Made by a program: the position numbers and the translations under genes. Under the pieces are notes generated by a model. It saw nothing but the letters and a program-made list of their open reading frames with translations, was not told the DNA's origin and made no database searches. From an uncultured Caldimicrobium sp. (lineage in GTDB: Bacteria; Desulfobacterota; Thermodesulfobacteria; Thermodesulfobacteriales; Thermodesulfobacteriaceae): 11,407 nucleotides of DNA. The stretch is from assembly GCA_938091475.1 (NCBI GenBank), contig CALLJI010000121.1:1-11407 (forward strand), given 5' to 3'. Shown here one piece after another: positions 1 through 6,929 of the stretch. Each line of letters starts with the position of its first letter. The stretch's first letter is position 1.

Positions 1-1128
1 AAGACAACGCTGACGAGTGCTATAACGAAGGTATTGTCAACCAAGAGATTTGCGCAGTGGGTACCCTTTGATAACATAGACAAGGCACCTGAGGAGAAGG
101 CAAGGGGTATAACGATACAGCTTGCGCATGTGGAGTATGAGAGTGAGAAGAGGCATTATGCGCATATAGATTGTCCTGGGCATGCGGATTATATTAAGAA
201 TATGATCACGGGTGCGGCTCAGATGGATGGGGCAATTTTGGTGGTAGCGGCTACAGATGGTCCGATGCCACAGACGAGGGAGCATGTATTATTAGCCAGG
301 CAGGTGAATGTGCCTGCGATAGTGGTATTTATGAACAAGGTAGATATGGTAGATGATGCGGAGTTATTGGATTTAGTGGAGTTAGAGGTGAGGGAGTTAT
401 TGGGGAAGTATGGATTTCCTGGGGATGAGGTGCCGGTGATAAGGGGAAGTGCGTTAAAGGCTTTGGAGTGTGGATGTGGGAAGGAGGAGTGTCAGTGGTG
501 TGGACCGATATGGCAGTTAGTGAAGGCGATGGATGAATATATACCTGAGCCTGTGAGGGATGTGGACAAGCCCTTTTTGATGCCTGTAGAGGATGTATTT
601 AGTATTAGTGGAAGGGGTACGGTGGTAACAGGAAAGGTTGAGAGGGGGGTGCTTAGGCCTGGAGAGGAGGTAGAGATAGTAGGGCTTAGGCCTACGGTGA
701 AGACGGTGGCAACGAGTTTAGAGATGTTTAGGAAGATATTGGATGAGGCTTTACCTGGAGACAATGTAGGGGTGTTATTGAGGGGAATAGGTAAGGATGA
801 TGTGGAGAGGGGGCAGGTATTGGCGAAGCCTGGGAGTATAAAGCCATATAACAAGTTTAAGGCAGAGGTATATGTATTGAAGAAGGAGGAGGGGGGGCGT
901 CATACGCCCTTTTTTAATGGGTATAGGCCACAGTTTTATTTTAGGACTACAGATGTGACAGGGGTGGTAAAGTTGCCTGAGGGAGTGGAGATGGTAATGC
1001 CTGGTGACAATGTGGAGTTAGAGATTGAGTTGATAAAGCCTGTGGCGTTAGAGGAGGGTTTGAGGTTTGCCATTAGAGAGGGAGGAAGGACCGTTGGAGC
1101 AGGAGTTGTAACTAAGATCATAGAATAA
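1..1128 (+). CDS. tuf: Elongation factor Tu, 5'-truncated by the window
   Basis: EF-Tu is the GTPase that delivers aminoacyl-tRNA to the ribosomal A site. The reading frame is open from base 1, which lies in the P-loop (first residues KTTL of the GxxxxGKT motif), so about two dozen N-terminal residues are missing; 375 residues remain. Visible G-domain motifs are RGITI at fragment residues 35-39 (switch I), DCPGHAD at 57-63 (G3, with the catalytic His), NKVD at 112-115 (G4) and SAL at 150-152 (G5). Domains 2 and 3 follow and end normally in a VVTKIIE-type tail. Right after G5 there is a short insert relative to E. coli carrying four cysteines (157, 159, 164, 167). Codon use differs from the genes behind it: 26 of 26 Lys codons are AAG and 34 of 36 Glu codons are GAG. 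It is followed after 20 bases by rpsJ, the usual str-S10 junction. Confidence 0.98.
   Translation, partial: KTTLTSAITKVLSTKRFAQWVPFDNIDKAPEEKARGITIQLAHVEYESEKRHYAHIDCPGHADYIKNMITGAAQMDGAILVVAATDGPMPQTREHVLLARQVNVPAIVVFMNKVDMVDDAELLDLVELEVRELLGKYGFPGDEVPVIRGSALKALECGCGKEECQWCGPIWQLVKAMDEYIPEPVRDVDKPFLMPVEDVFSISGRGTVVTGKVERGVLRPGEEVEIVGLRPTVKTVATSLEMFRKILDEALPGDNVGVLLRGIGKDDVERGQVLAKPGSIKPYNKFKAEVYVLKKEEGGRHTPFFNGYRPQFYFRTTDVTGVVKLPEGVEMVMPGDNVELEIELIKPVALEEGLRFAIREGGRTVGAGVVTKIIE
469..501 (+). other. Four-cysteine cluster (CxC-x4-CxxC) in the EF-Tu G domain
   Basis: Fragment residues 157-167 read [11 protein letters not shown]. They sit between the G5 motif SAL and the YIPEP segment that leads into domain 2. 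By eye this segment is about five residues longer than in E. coli EF-Tu, and the four cysteines are absent there. The only other cysteine in the fragment is the one in DCPGH. The spacing could coordinate a metal such as zinc or form disulfides; neither is shown by the sequence. I recall similar inserts in EF-Tu of some thermophilic bacteria, without having checked. Confidence 0.8.
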
Positions 1129-1148
1129 AGGAGTGAGGAGTTTCAAAA

Positions 1149-1460
1149 ATGATATACTCGCCAAGAATAAGGATTAAACTTAAAAGTTTTGATCATAGGA
1201 TATTGGATAAGTCTGTAGTTGATATAGTGCAAACAGCTAAAGAGACGGGCGCAAAGGTAGTTGGACCTATTCCATTGCCTACCAAAATTAGTCGTTGGAC
1301 GGTGCTTAGATCTCCTCATATAGATAAAAACTCCAGAGAGCAATTTGAAGTAAGGGTGCACAAGAGGCTTATAGAGATATTAGAACCTACCCAGCAAACG
1401 ATTGATGCACTTATGCAATTAGAATTGCCTGCTGGGGTTGAGGTTGAAATAAAGACTTAA
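1149..1460 (+). CDS. rpsJ: 30S ribosomal protein S10 (also NusE)
   Basis: S10 is a late-assembling protein of the 30S head and, as NusE, pairs with NusB in antitermination and with NusG to couple transcription to translation. The 103-residue product has the normal length. It carries the family pattern: an N-terminal [10 protein letters not shown] strand, the GPIPLPT turn, the extended loop with [15 protein letters not shown], and the [11 protein letters not shown] helix near the C-terminus. The ATG is preceded by AAGGAG and GAGGAG in the 20-base gap after the tuf stop. That gap holds no hairpin or promoter-like element, so rpsJ is probably read through from tuf rather than from its own S10 promoter. 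Stop codon TAA. Confidence 0.98.
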   Translation: MIYSPRIRIKLKSFDHRILDKSVVDIVQTAKETGAKVVGPIPLPTKISRWTVLRSPHIDKNSREQFEVRVHKRLIEILEPTQQTIDALMQLELPAGVEVEIKT

Positions 1461-1463
1461 GCC

Positions 1464-1475
1464 AAAGGGAGTGAT
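1464..1475 (+). promoter_or_regulatory. Shine-Dalgarno that decides the rplC start
   Basis: AAAGGGAGTGAT lies 4 to 15 bases upstream of the ATG at 1480, with the GGAG core eight bases away. A GTG at 1471 is in the same frame but overlaps this core, so it cannot be served by it. The ATG is the better start. Confidence 0.75.
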
Positions 1476-1479
1476 AGAT

Positions 1480-2115
1480 ATGCAGATAGAGGGTCTTATA
1501 GGAAGAAAACTGGGGATGACAAGAATTTTTGATGAAGAAGGAAATAGTATTCCCGTTACTGTCTTAGAAGTTGGCCCTTGTGCTGTGGTTCAAGTAAAGA
1601 CACCGGAAAGGGATGGTTACAGAGCAGTACAGTTAGGGTTCAAACCTAAGAAATTAACTAAATGCACCTTACCTATGATTGGACATTTTCTTAAGGCTGG
1701 CTTTGACACGGGATTTTATTTGCTGAAAGAATTTGAGGTAGAGGACATACAGGGCTTTCAACCTGGACAAATTATATCTTTGAAAGATTTAGAGATTCCT
1801 AAGGGAACCAAGGTAGATATTGCTGGAATTAGTAAAGGTAGAGGTTTTACTGGGACGATTAAGAGATGGAATTTTCAGAGACAGCCAATGAGCCACGGTG
1901 CAAAAAAAGTTCACAGAAAGAGAGGTTCAAGTGGTGCAAACACTTTTCCTGGTAGAGTTATTCAAGGTAAGACAATGGCTGGTCACTATGGTGGAGAGCA
2001 AGTAACTATAAAGAATTTGACGGTGGTAGAGGTAATTCCGGAGAAAAATTTATTATTAGTTAAGGGAGGAGTCCCAGGTGCACCTAACGGTTATGTTATG
2101 GTTTATTTTAAGTAA
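1480..2115 (+). CDS. rplC: 50S ribosomal protein L3
   Basis: L3 is an early assembly protein of the 50S subunit that reaches towards the peptidyl-transferase centre. I place the start at ATG 1480 (211 residues, beginning MQIEGLIGRKLGMTRIF), not at the in-frame GTG at 1471, because the Shine-Dalgarno overlaps the GTG and E. coli L3 begins at the same point as this ATG. Visible family features are KLGMT near the N-terminus, GTIKRWNFQRQPMSHG, the basic extension around SGANTFPGRV, and KNLLLVKGGVPG near the end. At the position of E. coli Gln150, which PrmB methylates, an alignment by eye gives Thr, so that modification is not expected here. Second gene of the S10 cluster; its stop overlaps the AAGGAG of rplD. 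Confidence 0.97.
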   Translation: MQIEGLIGRKLGMTRIFDEEGNSIPVTVLEVGPCAVVQVKTPERDGYRAVQLGFKPKKLTKCTLPMIGHFLKAGFDTGFYLLKEFEVEDIQGFQPGQIISLKDLEIPKGTKVDIAGISKGRGFTGTIKRWNFQRQPMSHGAKKVHRKRGSSGANTFPGRVIQGKTMAGHYGGEQVTIKNLTVVEVIPEKNLLLVKGGVPGAPNGYVMVYFK

Positions 2116-2127
2116 GGAGTTGAGAAT

Positions 2128-2760
2128 ATGGGAGAAATAAAGGCAAAGTTAATAGACCATCAAGCAGAGGTTACAGGTGAAATAGCTTTACCTGAAGATA
2201 TATTCGGTGTGGTACCCCGAGATGGAATTCTGAATGAAGTTGTGAGATGGCAAAGAGCAAGGTGGAGAAGTGGCACAGCTAATACTAAAACCAGAAGTGA
2301 AGTAAGAGGTGGTGGAAGAAAGCCCTGGCCACAGAAACATACCGGAAGAGCAAGGCAGGGTTCAATTAGGGCGCCCCAGTGGGTAGGTGGAGGAGTTGTA
2401 CATGGACCTAAACCAAGGAGTTATGAATTTAAGTTGAATAAAAAGGTAAGACGATTAGGTCTAAAAATGGCCCTCTCAAGTAGGGCATTAGTAGATAGGT
2501 TGTTTGTGGCAGAAGGCTTTCCAGAGATAGATAATCCAAAAACAAAAATTATGAAAAATTATTTAAGAAACTTAGGGACGGAATCAGTCCTAATTGTCTT
2601 GCCAGAGAGAAATAGAAGTTTAGAAAAAAGTGTGAGTAATTTACCTAAGGTTAAGGTGTTAGCCGTAGAGGGCTTGAATGTATATGATATTTTGAATTAT
2701 GAGCATTTAATCATCGACAAAGAAGCTCTCTCAAAAATAGAAGCTAAGTTAAGGAGATAA
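2128..2760 (+). CDS. rplD: 50S ribosomal protein L4
   Basis: L4 binds 23S rRNA and its long loop forms one wall of the nascent-peptide tunnel constriction; in E. coli it also represses the S10 operon. The 210-residue product has the typical length. The tunnel loop runs over residues 41-100, with GGGRKPWPQK at 61-70 followed by HTGRAR. Compared by eye with E. coli, Arg61 is Pro (residue 68 here) and Gly64 is His (residue 71 here), while the macrolide-resistance position Lys63 stays Lys (residue 70). I remember the same PWPQKHTGRAR form from Thermotoga maritima L4. The C-terminal domain has the usual VLIVLPE strand and GLNVYDIL. There is no leader of any size in which an E. coli-type L4-controlled attenuator could fit inside the window. 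Confidence 0.98.
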   Translation: MGEIKAKLIDHQAEVTGEIALPEDIFGVVPRDGILNEVVRWQRARWRSGTANTKTRSEVRGGGRKPWPQKHTGRARQGSIRAPQWVGGGVVHGPKPRSYEFKLNKKVRRLGLKMALSSRALVDRLFVAEGFPEIDNPKTKIMKNYLRNLGTESVLIVLPERNRSLEKSVSNLPKVKVLAVEGLNVYDILNYEHLIIDKEALSKIEAKLRR

Positions 2761-2763
2761 CCT

Positions 2764-3054
2764 ATGAAGGACCCAAGAACTATCATTATTGCACCTATAA
2801 TAACTGAAAAATCTATGTTGCTTAAAGAGAAAAATAATCAAGTTAGCTTTTGGGTACATCCAAATGCTAATAAAATCGAAATAAGAAAAGCGGTGGAAGA
2901 GCTTTTTAAAGTTAAGGTAATAGATGTCCAAACTATAAGGGTTAAGGGTAAACCTAAGGGTGGTTTTAGGAATCCCGGTAGAACAAGCCTTAGAAAGAAG
3001 GCTATTGTGAGATTAGCCCAAGGGCAAACAATTGAATTTTTTGAAACCATTTAA
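2764..3054 (+). CDS. rplW: 50S ribosomal protein L23
   Basis: L23 sits at the tunnel exit and is the docking site for trigger factor and the signal recognition particle. The 96-residue product is of normal length and shows the family pattern: [10 protein letters not shown] at residues 8-17, a [20 protein letters not shown] segment, then [16 protein letters not shown], and a basic C-terminal half. The AAGGAG ribosome binding site lies inside the last codons of rplD, three bases before this ATG comes the rplD stop. Codon use here (Glu mostly GAA, Lys mixed AAA and AAG) is clearly unlike tuf. Stop codon TAA. Confidence 0.97.
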   Translation: MKDPRTIIIAPIITEKSMLLKEKNNQVSFWVHPNANKIEIRKAVEELFKVKVIDVQTIRVKGKPKGGFRNPGRTSLRKKAIVRLAQGQTIEFFETI

Positions 3055-3071
3055 AAAGGGGGCTATAGGAG

Positions 3072-3899
3072 ATGCCAATAAAAAAGTGCAAGCCTACTTC
3101 TTCGGGAAGGCGTTTTCAATCTTATTTAATTAATCCAGAGCTTTCTCAAAAGGACCCAGAGAAGTCTCTTACGGAACCATTAAAGAAAAGTGGGGGTAGA
3201 AATAGTGATGGTAGAGTTACGGTTAGATTTAGAGGAGGCGGTCATAAAAGATTATATAGAATAATTGATTTTAAAAGAAACAAAGACAATATTCCAGCCA
3301 AGGTTATAGCTTTAGAATACGACCCTAATAGATCAGCCAATATTGCCTTACTTCAATATGCGGATGGAGAAAAAAGATATATATTAGCGCCTCATGGATT
3401 AAAGGTAGGGGATGAAGTGATTTCTGGGGAAAATGTAGACATTAAGGTAGGCAATGCTTTACCTTTAAAGAATATACCAGTTGGAACTATGGTGCATAAT
3501 GTGGAATTGCGTCCTGGTAAGGGTGGACAGTTAGCTCGTTCAGCTGGAGCTTTCGCCCAAATTCTTGGAAAAGAAAAAGATTATGTTATATTAAGAATGC
3601 CTTCAGGCGAGATAAGAAAAGTTTTAGATACCTGTAGGGCAACCATTGGTCAGGTAGGAAATTTGGAATGGGAGAATATTGTATGGGGAAAGGCTGGAAG
3701 GATGCGGTGGAGAGGAAGGAGGCCCCATGTAAGGGGTGTTGCTATGAATCCTGTGGATCATCCTTTAGGTGGAGGAGAAGGAAGGACACATGGTGGTAGG
3801 CATCCCTGTTCTCCTTGGGGACAATTAAGCAAAGGTTTAAAGACGCGCAGGAAAAAGGCCTCTGACAAATTAATCCTTCAGAGAAGAAAAGGTAAATAG
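3072..3899 (+). CDS. rplB: 50S ribosomal protein L2
   Basis: L2 is needed for subunit association and for peptidyl-transferase activity; its C-terminal part reaches close to the catalytic centre. The 275-residue product is full length. Visible are the N-terminal [55 protein letters not shown], the [12 protein letters not shown] strand, [11 protein letters not shown] and the C-terminal GGGEGR region. The conserved His230 (E. coli His229 without Met) is retained in the NPVDHP motif, but the next-but-one position, His in E. coli, is Leu232 here (DHPLGGGEG). The ATG is served by AAAAAGGGGG at 3053-3062; an AGGAG directly touching the ATG is too close to act. Stop codon TAG. Confidence 0.98.
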   Translation: MPIKKCKPTSSGRRFQSYLINPELSQKDPEKSLTEPLKKSGGRNSDGRVTVRFRGGGHKRLYRIIDFKRNKDNIPAKVIALEYDPNRSANIALLQYADGEKRYILAPHGLKVGDEVISGENVDIKVGNALPLKNIPVGTMVHNVELRPGKGGQLARSAGAFAQILGKEKDYVILRMPSGEIRKVLDTCRATIGQVGNLEWENIVWGKAGRMRWRGRRPHVRGVAMNPVDHPLGGGEGRTHGGRHPCSPWGQLSKGLKTRRKKASDKLILQRRKGK

Positions 3900-3919
3900 A
3901 ATTTAAAGGGGTGAGCTAA

Positions 3920-4210
3920 ATGCCAAGGTCTAAGAAAAAAGGTCCTTTTGTAGATGAGCATTTATTTAAAAAGGTTTTGAAGGCAAAAGAAAGTGGCGAT
4001 AAGAAACCTATAAAGACTTGGAGCAGGCGTTCCACTATTCTACCAGAAATGGTTGGTCTTACCTTTGCTGTGCATAATGGGCATAAATTTATACCAGTTT
4101 ATGTGACTGAGAATATGGTTGGGCATAAACTTGGTGAATTTGCCCCTACGAGAACCTATAAAGGCCATCCTGCTGATAAAGGAAAGGTGTCTGGAGTTAA
4201 AAAGAAATAA
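3920..4210 (+). CDS. rpsS: 30S ribosomal protein S19
   Basis: S19 binds 16S rRNA in the 30S head together with S13 and contacts the A-site finger side of the large subunit. The product has 96 residues, a normal length. Family features are the N-terminal [11 protein letters not shown], the [15 protein letters not shown] segment at about residues 33-47, the [23 protein letters not shown] block and the APTRTYKGH ending, followed by a basic tail. An AAAGGGGTGAG Shine-Dalgarno sits in the 20-base gap after rplB. Its TAA stop is overlapped by the binding site of rplV. Confidence 0.98.
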   Translation: MPRSKKKGPFVDEHLFKKVLKAKESGDKKPIKTWSRRSTILPEMVGLTFAVHNGHKFIPVYVTENMVGHKLGEFAPTRTYKGHPADKGKVSGVKKK

Positions 4211-4216
4211 AGGAGG
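4209..4216 (+). promoter_or_regulatory. Shine-Dalgarno for the TTG start of rplV
   Basis: AAAGGAGG, an almost full match to the 16S rRNA tail, lies six bases before TTG 4223 and overlaps the rpsS stop codon. Its strength and spacing support the non-ATG start of rplV and suggest coupling to rpsS translation. Confidence 0.8.
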
Positions 4217-4222
4217 ATAAAG

Positions 4223-4576
4223 TTGAGGGCTAAAGCAACTGCCAAATATATTTTGATATCTCCTTATAAAGCTCGCTTAGTGATAGATTTAATCAGAGGA
4301 AAGCGGGTAGAGGATGCACTTAATATTTTGGAAACAACTCCTAAAAAGGCTTCAAGATTAATTAAAAAGGTATTGCTTAGTGCAGTAGCTAACGCTGAGA
4401 ACAATTATGGGATGGATGTTGATAAGTTAGTTGTTTCAGGAGCCTATGTGAATGAAGGCCCAAGACTGAAGAGGGTATGGCCAAGAGGCTGGGGTAGAGC
4501 AAGCAGAATTTTAAGAAGAATGAGTCATATCACGATTGAGGTTGAAGAATTAACTGAAAAAGGCCAAAGGAGGTAA
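4223..4576 (+). CDS. rplV: 50S ribosomal protein L22
   Basis: L22 stabilises 23S rRNA and its beta-hairpin forms, with L4, the narrowest part of the nascent-peptide tunnel. The start is TTG at 4223, which gives the usual N-terminus ([18 protein letters not shown]) and has an ideal Shine-Dalgarno; no ATG fits. The product has 117 residues. [11 protein letters not shown] and the [13 protein letters not shown] helix region are typical. The hairpin tip at residues 79-96 reads [18 protein letters not shown]. Trp86 and Trp90 replace Met and Lys of E. coli; position 90 is the tunnel-constriction residue known there from nascent-chain arrest work. The tip as a whole is otherwise intact (PR-G-GRA). 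The C-terminus SHITIEVEE is normal. Confidence 0.97.
   Translation: MRAKATAKYILISPYKARLVIDLIRGKRVEDALNILETTPKKASRLIKKVLLSAVANAENNYGMDVDKLVVSGAYVNEGPRLKRVWPRGWGRASRILRRMSHITIEVEELTEKGQRR
4566..4574 (+). promoter_or_regulatory. Shine-Dalgarno for the TTG start of rpsC
   Basis: AAAGGAGGT is a perfect complement to the canonical 16S rRNA tail. It lies inside the last codons and stop of rplV, five bases before TTG 4580. It compensates for the weak start codon and implies that rpsC is translated by re-initiation or coupling with rplV. Confidence 0.82.
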
Positions 4577-4579
4577 ACC

Positions 4580-5242
4580 TTGGGACAAAAGGTAGATCCA
4601 AGAGGATTAAGATTAGGTATAACCAGAACTTGGGAATCTCGCTATTATACTCTACCTTCAGAGATGCCTAAGTTTGTATATGAAGATTATTTAATAAGAA
4701 AATTTATTAAAGAGAAATATTATCATGCTGGAATACCTAAAATTGAAATTGAGAGGGCAGGCAATAGTGTAAAGGTAATCATTTTCTCTGCCAGGCCTGG
4801 GATAGTAATCGGAAAAAAAGGGGCAGAGATAGAAAAAATCAAGAAGGAATTGCAAAGCAAGTTTAAGGAGAGGGAAATTGAAGTAACGGTTGAAGAGGTT
4901 AGAAGACCTGAACTTGAAGCTCAATTGGTAGCAGAAAATATTGCTCAACAAATTGAGAAAAGAGTATCCTTTAGAAGAGCTATGAAGAGAGCGGTAGCTT
5001 TGGTTATGAGATTTGGTGCCCAGGGTATAAAGGTGCAATGTTCTGGCAGATTGGGTGGAGCAGAAATAGCAAGATCAGAGTGGTATAGAGTGGGAAGAGT
5101 ACCTTTGTCAACACTTAGAGCTGATATTGATTACGGTTTTGCTACAGCGGTTACCAAATATGGTAGTATAGGCGTTAAGGTTTGGATTTTTAAGGGAGAA
5201 GTATTACCTGAGAGACCTGGTCAAGAAAGGATGGTTATATAA
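4580..5242 (+). CDS. rpsC: 30S ribosomal protein S3
   Basis: S3 lies at the mRNA entry channel of the 30S subunit and takes part in unwinding mRNA structure. The TTG start gives the characteristic [14 protein letters not shown]-terminus; total length is 220 residues, slightly shorter than E. coli. The KH type-2 RNA-binding domain covers about residues 40-110, with the loop GIVIGKKG at 74-81. The entry-channel basic residues of E. coli (Arg131, Arg132, Lys135) correspond to Arg132, Arg133 and Lys136 here in FRRAMKRA. The C-terminal domain has the conserved [25 protein letters not shown] and [10 protein letters not shown]. The gene follows rplV by three bases. Stop codon TAA. Confidence 0.98.
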   Translation: MGQKVDPRGLRLGITRTWESRYYTLPSEMPKFVYEDYLIRKFIKEKYYHAGIPKIEIERAGNSVKVIIFSARPGIVIGKKGAEIEKIKKELQSKFKEREIEVTVEEVRRPELEAQLVAENIAQQIEKRVSFRRAMKRAVALVMRFGAQGIKVQCSGRLGGAEIARSEWYRVGRVPLSTLRADIDYGFATAVTKYGSIGVKVWIFKGEVLPERPGQERMVI

Positions 5243-5263
5243 ATTTTGAAGTGAGGTGAAAAG

Positions 5264-5680
5264 ATGTTATTACAACCTAAAAAAACCAAATATAGGAAAA
5301 TGCATAAAGGACGAGTAAGAGGGGTTGCCACAAGGGGTAACACTCTGGCATTTGGTGATTATGGTTTGAAGGTTTTAGAGGGTGGTTGGATTACCTCTCA
5401 ACAAATAGAAGCGGGTCGTGTGGCTATTGTAAGAACTGCCAGGAAGGGAGCTAAGATTTGGATTAGGATTTTTCCTGATAAGCCCATCACAAAGAAGCCT
5501 GCAGAAACTCGTATGGGGAAGGGAAAGGGTCCTGTAGAGGGATATGTAGCTGTGGTTAAGCCGGGGAAAATAATCTATGAAATTTCAGGAGTACCTAAAG
5601 AGGTTGCTATGGAGGCTTTAAGGCTTGCTGCAGCTAAGCTACCTTTCAAATGTAAGATAGTAAGTAGGGAGGAACTTTAA
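5264..5680 (+). CDS. rplP: 50S ribosomal protein L16
   Basis: L16 contacts the A-site tRNA elbow and organises the 50S A-site region late in assembly. The product is 138 residues long, as usual. Family features are [16 protein letters not shown] at the N-terminus, [15 protein letters not shown], the [16 protein letters not shown] strand, the RMGKGKG loop at residues 83-89 and [13 protein letters not shown] at the C-terminus. Arg83 corresponds to E. coli Arg81, the target of the YcfD/RoxA hydroxylase; whether it is modified here cannot be read from the sequence. The ATG has an AGTGAGGTGAA Shine-Dalgarno. Its TAA stop shares its last A with the ATG of rpmC (TAATG), a one-base overlap typical of coupled translation. 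Confidence 0.98.
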   Translation: MLLQPKKTKYRKMHKGRVRGVATRGNTLAFGDYGLKVLEGGWITSQQIEAGRVAIVRTARKGAKIWIRIFPDKPITKKPAETRMGKGKGPVEGYVAVVKPGKIIYEISGVPKEVAMEALRLAAAKLPFKCKIVSREEL

Positions 5681-5889
5681 TGAAGGTTAAGGAGTTAAGG
5701 GAGTTATCACTTCCAGAATTAAAGGAAAAGTTAAGGGAGTTAAGACAGGAAATATTTAATCTAAGATTCCAAAGAACCATCCACCGTTTGGAAAATCCAA
5801 TGAAAATTAGAAACTTAAGAAGAGATATAGCAAGGGTACTTACTGTGATAAGAGAAAAAGAGCTAAATTTGAAGAAAGGGGTAAGTTAG
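5680..5889 (+). CDS. rpmC: 50S ribosomal protein L29
   Basis: L29 is a small helical protein at the tunnel exit next to L23. The 69-residue product is a two-helix hairpin of normal length: [20 protein letters not shown], then [20 protein letters not shown] with the family-typical [17 protein letters not shown] segment at about residues 39-55. It starts in a TAATG overlap with rplP; GGGAGGA six bases upstream lies in the last rplP codons. The stop TAG is separated from the rpsQ ATG by one base. The short basic tail after the second helix is unremarkable. Confidence 0.97.
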   Translation: MKVKELRELSLPELKEKLRELRQEIFNLRFQRTIHRLENPMKIRNLRRDIARVLTVIREKELNLKKGVS

Positions 5890-5890
5890 A

Positions 5891-6181
5891 ATGGGTAAAA
5901 GGAAAGAGCTGATTGGAGTGGTGGTAAGTGATAAAATGGATAAGACAGTTGTAGTAATGGTAGAAAGCTTAGTAAAGCATCCCCTTTACGGCAAGTATAT
6001 TAAAAAGAGAAAGAAATATATGGCGCACGATGAAAAGAATGAGTGTAAAATAGGCGATAGAGTTATGATAGAAGAGACAAGACCTTTGTCCAAGAGAAAA
6101 AGATGGAGAGTCAAAGAGATTTTAGAGCGCGCCAAGGTATTAGAAACTGAGATGGAGAGTAAGGGAGGTGTTTCTCTATGA
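5891..6181 (+). CDS. rpsQ: 30S ribosomal protein S17
   Basis: S17 is a primary 16S rRNA-binding protein of the 30S body with an OB fold. The product has 96 residues. It shows the family core [38 protein letters not shown] and [23 protein letters not shown]. The last 17 or so residues (from about [12 protein letters not shown]) extend beyond the E. coli protein (84 residues); such tails are common in other phyla. The gene ends in TGA at 6179-6181, overlapping the ATG of rplN by four bases (ATGA). An AAGGGAGGTG binding site for rplN lies inside the C-terminal codons, which may explain why this tail is kept. Confidence 0.97.
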   Translation: MGKRKELIGVVVSDKMDKTVVVMVESLVKHPLYGKYIKKRKKYMAHDEKNECKIGDRVMIEETRPLSKRKRWRVKEILERAKVLETEMESKGGVSL

Positions 6182-6546
6182 TTCAACAACAGACTTATTT
6201 AAATGTGGCTGATAATTCTGGAGCTAAGGAGCTCTTGTGTATTCGTGTGCTTGGAGGATCTGGTAGAAGATATGGTAGTGTAGGAGATATTATTGTAGCC
6301 TCAGTTAAGGATGCCCTTCCTAATTCTAAAGTTAAAAAGGGAGATGTGGTAAAGGCTGTGATTGTTCGTACCAAGAAAGAGGTGCAAAGACCAGATGGGA
6401 CTACTATTAGATTTGATGAAAATGCTGCGGTAATAATTAATCAATATAAAGAACCCGTAGGCACGCGTATTTTTGGACCTGTAGCAAGGGAATTGAGAGC
6501 TAAAGGCTTTATGAAGATAATTTCCCTTGCTCCCGAAGTATTATAG
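6178..6546 (+). CDS. rplN: 50S ribosomal protein L14
   Basis: L14 lies on the 50S interface, contacts 16S rRNA and is the binding site of the silencing factor RsfS. The 122-residue product has exactly the common family length. Visible are the N-terminal [19 protein letters not shown], the [20 protein letters not shown] segment, [16 protein letters not shown], the loop [18 protein letters not shown], and the C-terminal [13 protein letters not shown] with [13 protein letters not shown]. It is the first gene of the classical spc cluster, but here it overlaps rpsQ by four bases, so no separate spc promoter can lie directly between them. Stop TAG is part of the TAGGAGG binding site of rplX. Confidence 0.98.
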   Translation: MIQQQTYLNVADNSGAKELLCIRVLGGSGRRYGSVGDIIVASVKDALPNSKVKKGDVVKAVIVRTKKEVQRPDGTTIRFDENAAVIINQYKEPVGTRIFGPVARELRAKGFMKIISLAPEVL

Positions 6547-6554
6547 GAGGACTT

Positions 6555-6923
6555 ATGATTAAAAAAGGTGTAAACAAGAAATTGCCTAAGCCGCACGAAG
6601 CTAAATGTCATGTTAAAAAGAATGATATGGTGGTAGTGATAGCTGGCAAGGATAAAGGAAAAATGGGTAAAGTTTTGCAAGTTTTTCCGCGCAAGGGAAG
6701 AGCAGTGGTAGAAGGAATAAATATTGTTAAGAGACATATGAAACCTACTCCTTATAGTAGCGGTGGTATTATTGAGAAGCCTGCTCCTATCCATGTGTCT
6801 AATCTTATGCTTTATTGTCCAAAGTGTAAGAGAGGAGTTAGGGTGTCTCGTAAGTTTTTAGAGGATGGAACAAAGGTTAGGGTTTGTAAAAAATGCGGAG
6901 AAATTATTGAACCAAAGGAGTAA
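6555..6923 (+). CDS. rplX: 50S ribosomal protein L24, zinc-ribbon form with N-terminal extension
   Basis: L24 starts 50S assembly and lies near the tunnel exit. The 122-residue product has the KOW domain at about residues 22-58 (DMVVVIAGKDKGKMGKVLQV) followed by VEGINIVKRHMKP. In the C-terminal half, two CxxC pairs (Cys88/Cys91 and Cys111/Cys114) form a zinc-ribbon pattern, CPKC then CKKC, that E. coli lacks but many other bacteria have. The N-terminus is about 15-20 residues longer than in E. coli and includes Cys18. The ATG at 6555 is supported by TAGGAGG directly upstream, and no in-frame ATG lies close to the usual start, so the extension appears real. Stop TAA lies six bases before rplE. 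Confidence 0.97.
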   Translation: MIKKGVNKKLPKPHEAKCHVKKNDMVVVIAGKDKGKMGKVLQVFPRKGRAVVEGINIVKRHMKPTPYSSGGIIEKPAPIHVSNLMLYCPKCKRGVRVSRKFLEDGTKVRVCKKCGEIIEPKE

Positions 6924-6929
6924 GGAAAT

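Noticed and set aside
651..693. Ten-base direct repeat GCTTAGGCCT at 651-660 and 684-693.
   Set aside because: Both copies encode a Leu-Arg-Pro in the conserved domain 2 of EF-Tu; short and explained by coding.
891..897. Run of seven G in tuf, considered as a slippage or frameshift site.
   Set aside because: The frame and the protein ([12 protein letters not shown]) continue normally and match the family; it results from GAG/GGG codon preference.
37..1121. Open frames on the - strand across tuf (for example 37-285, 492-854, 936-1121).
   Set aside because: They lie fully inside a clear EF-Tu gene, have no ribosome binding site or recognisable protein, and follow from the codon bias of the + strand gene.
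1129..1148. Possible terminator or S10 promoter between tuf and rpsJ.
   Set aside because: Only 20 bases, purine-rich, no inverted repeat or T-run, fully explained as a ribosome binding region.
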